Source of the DNA: Actinomadura hallensis
GTDB lineage: Bacteria; Actinomycetota; Actinomycetes; Streptosporangiales; Streptosporangiaceae
Reading direction: 5' to 3'
NCBI RefSeq assembly: GCF_006716765.1
Contig: NZ_VFPO01000001.1
Location: 2,852,001-2,916,000, forward strand
DNA: 64,000 nt
Shown: piece after piece, positions 63,097 through 64,000 of the stretch
Numbering within the stretch: the first letter of the stretch is position 1
Layout: every line of letters begins with the position of its first letter
Notes under the pieces: model-generated
Told to the model about the DNA's origin: nothing
Database searches by the model: none
What the model saw: only the letters and a program-made list of their open reading frames with translations
Position numbers and translations under genes: made by a program

Positions 63097-64000
63097 ATGA
63101 GTGAGCACGAGAGGATCGTTTCGGCGGACGCGGACGGGGCCGAGGAGCAGCGGATCGAGGCGGCGCTGCGGCCCCGGAAGCTCGACGACTTCATCGGGCA
63201 GGAGCGGGTGCGCGAGCAGCTGTCGCTGGTGCTGCAGAGCGCGCTGCGGCGCGGCCGGACGCCGGACCACGTGCTGCTGTCGGGCGGGCCGGGGCTCGGC
63301 AAGACCACCCTCGCCATGATCATCGCTGCGGAGCTGGGGCAGCCGCTGCGGATCTCCTCCGGGCCGGCCATCGAGCGGGCGGGAGACCTGGCGGCCGTGC
63401 TGTCCACGCTCTCCGAGGGCGAGGTGCTGTTCCTCGACGAGATCCACCGGCTGGCGCGGCCCGCCGAGGAGATGCTCTACATGGCGATGGAGGACTTCCG
63501 CGTCGACGTCGTGGTCGGCAAGGGGCCGGGCGCCACCGCGATCCCCCTGGACATCGCGCCGTTCACGCTGGTCGGCGCGACCACCCGCGCGGGGATGCTG
63601 CCGGGGCCGCTGCGCGACCGGTTCGGGTTCGTCGCGCACATGGACTTCTACGACCCGTCCGAGCTGGAGATCATCGTCCGGCGGTCGGCGAGGCTGCTGG
63701 ACGTGGAGATCGGCGACGACGCCGCCGCCGAGATCGCCGGGCGGTCCCGGGGCACGCCCCGCATCGCCAACCGGCTGCTGCGCCGCGTCCGCGACTACGC
63801 CGAGGTGCGCGGCGACGGGACCATCACCCGGGAATCGGCGCGGGCGGCCCTCGCGTTGTACGAGGTGGACGAACGGGGCCTGGACCGGCTCGACCGGGCG
63901 GTCCTGGAATCGCTGATGCGCAAGTTCGGCGGCGGTCCCGTGGGGCTGTCGACGCTGGCCGTGTCGGTGGGGGAGGAGCCGGAGACCGTGGAGGTCGTGG
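63097..64000 (+). CDS. ruvB: Holliday junction ATPase RuvB (cut by window edge)
   Basis: The first 301 codons are visible. [18 protein letters not shown] starts the AAA+ domain; Walker [10 protein letters not shown] (residues ~63-71), Walker B FLDEIHRL (~112-119), sensor GATTRAG and the arginine-finger region GPLRDRFG follow, then the winged-helix start [18 protein letters not shown]. It pumps DNA through RuvA-bound junctions. The ATG at 63097 lies a short way after GGGAGCGAG. The C-terminal end lies outside. Confidence 0.96.
   Translation, partial: MSEHERIVSADADGAEEQRIEAALRPRKLDDFIGQERVREQLSLVLQSALRRGRTPDHVLLSGGPGLGKTTLAMIIAAELGQPLRISSGPAIERAGDLAAVLSTLSEGEVLFLDEIHRLARPAEEMLYMAMEDFRVDVVVGKGPGATAIPLDIAPFTLVGATTRAGMLPGPLRDRFGFVAHMDFYDPSELEIIVRRSARLLDVEIGDDAAAEIAGRSRGTPRIANRLLRRVRDYAEVRGDGTITRESARAALALYEVDERGLDRLDRAVLESLMRKFGGGPVGLSTLAVSVGEEPETVEVV

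Noticed and set aside
60691-63639. A very long minus-strand open frame across the GNAT, ruvC, ruvA and ruvB genes
   Set aside because: It runs against four well-supported genes, is low in complexity and has no recognisable domain.

Overview
The window is about 74% G+C by eye, uses GTG and TTG starts freely, and packs its genes into overlapping operons. It looks like chromosomal DNA of a filamentous actinomycete. The gene set (phosphatidylinositol mannoside synthesis, EF-G2, SpoIIE-type phosphatases, DUF2795, DUF6928, an MmyB-type XRE regulator) fits the Thermomonosporaceae/Streptosporangiales, with an Actinomadura-like genome as my best guess. I found no tRNA, rRNA or CRISPR array. The first and last genes are cut by the window edges.

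Region by region: 1-9.8 kb holds a flavin monooxygenase end fused by overlap to an Aquifex-type aconitase homologue, small DUF proteins, an atypical cytochrome P450, a PPOX protein, a frameshifted DUF899 remnant, an MBL hydrolase, a coiled-coil protein and an M20 peptidase. 10.0-15.6 kb is a complete five-gene oligopeptide ABC importer operon. 15.6-19.3 kb has a spermidine-synthase-like protein, an NmrA-type SDR and a PAS-GAF-PP2C-HATPase phosphatase. 19.4-22.9 kb is a three-gene, translationally coupled cassette (tyrosine recombinase, XRE protein, six-zinc-ribbon protein with a degenerate recombinase-like C-terminus), with repeats just upstream of it. It is the best candidate here for a poorly described mobile or self-regulated system. 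22.9-29.1 kb is accessory: ARB_07466-like and DUF4253 proteins, a NUDIX hydrolase, and an aldo/keto reductase divergent from its likely regulator.

28.3-36.5 kb is a catabolic island. A LysR regulator and its operator face a tight operon that encodes every step from (3-hydroxy)kynurenine through 3-hydroxyanthranilate, aminomuconate and 4-oxalocrotonate to 4-hydroxy-2-oxovalerate. A kynurenine-formamidase-like hydrolase lies beside it. 36.8-43.7 kb carries a cold shock protein, an acyl-CoA dehydrogenase/TetR operon divergent from an SDR across a perfect palindrome, a quinone oxidoreductase, a NarL-type two-component system and a methyltransferase.

43.7-64 kb is a conserved housekeeping block matching the mycobacterial order thrS, HIT protein, pgsA, PIM acyltransferase, pimA, then pdxS, pdxT, yebC, ruvC, ruvA, ruvB. 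Two regulatory features stand out. One is a leader peptide with three consecutive Thr codons plus a perfect 19-bp hairpin upstream of thrS, which reads as a transcription attenuator. The other is a perfect 45-bp repeat (period 54) between ruvA and ruvB. Several genes appear leaderless, with a TANNNT-type -10 element (or, in one case, CATAAT) 6-7 nt before the start codon.
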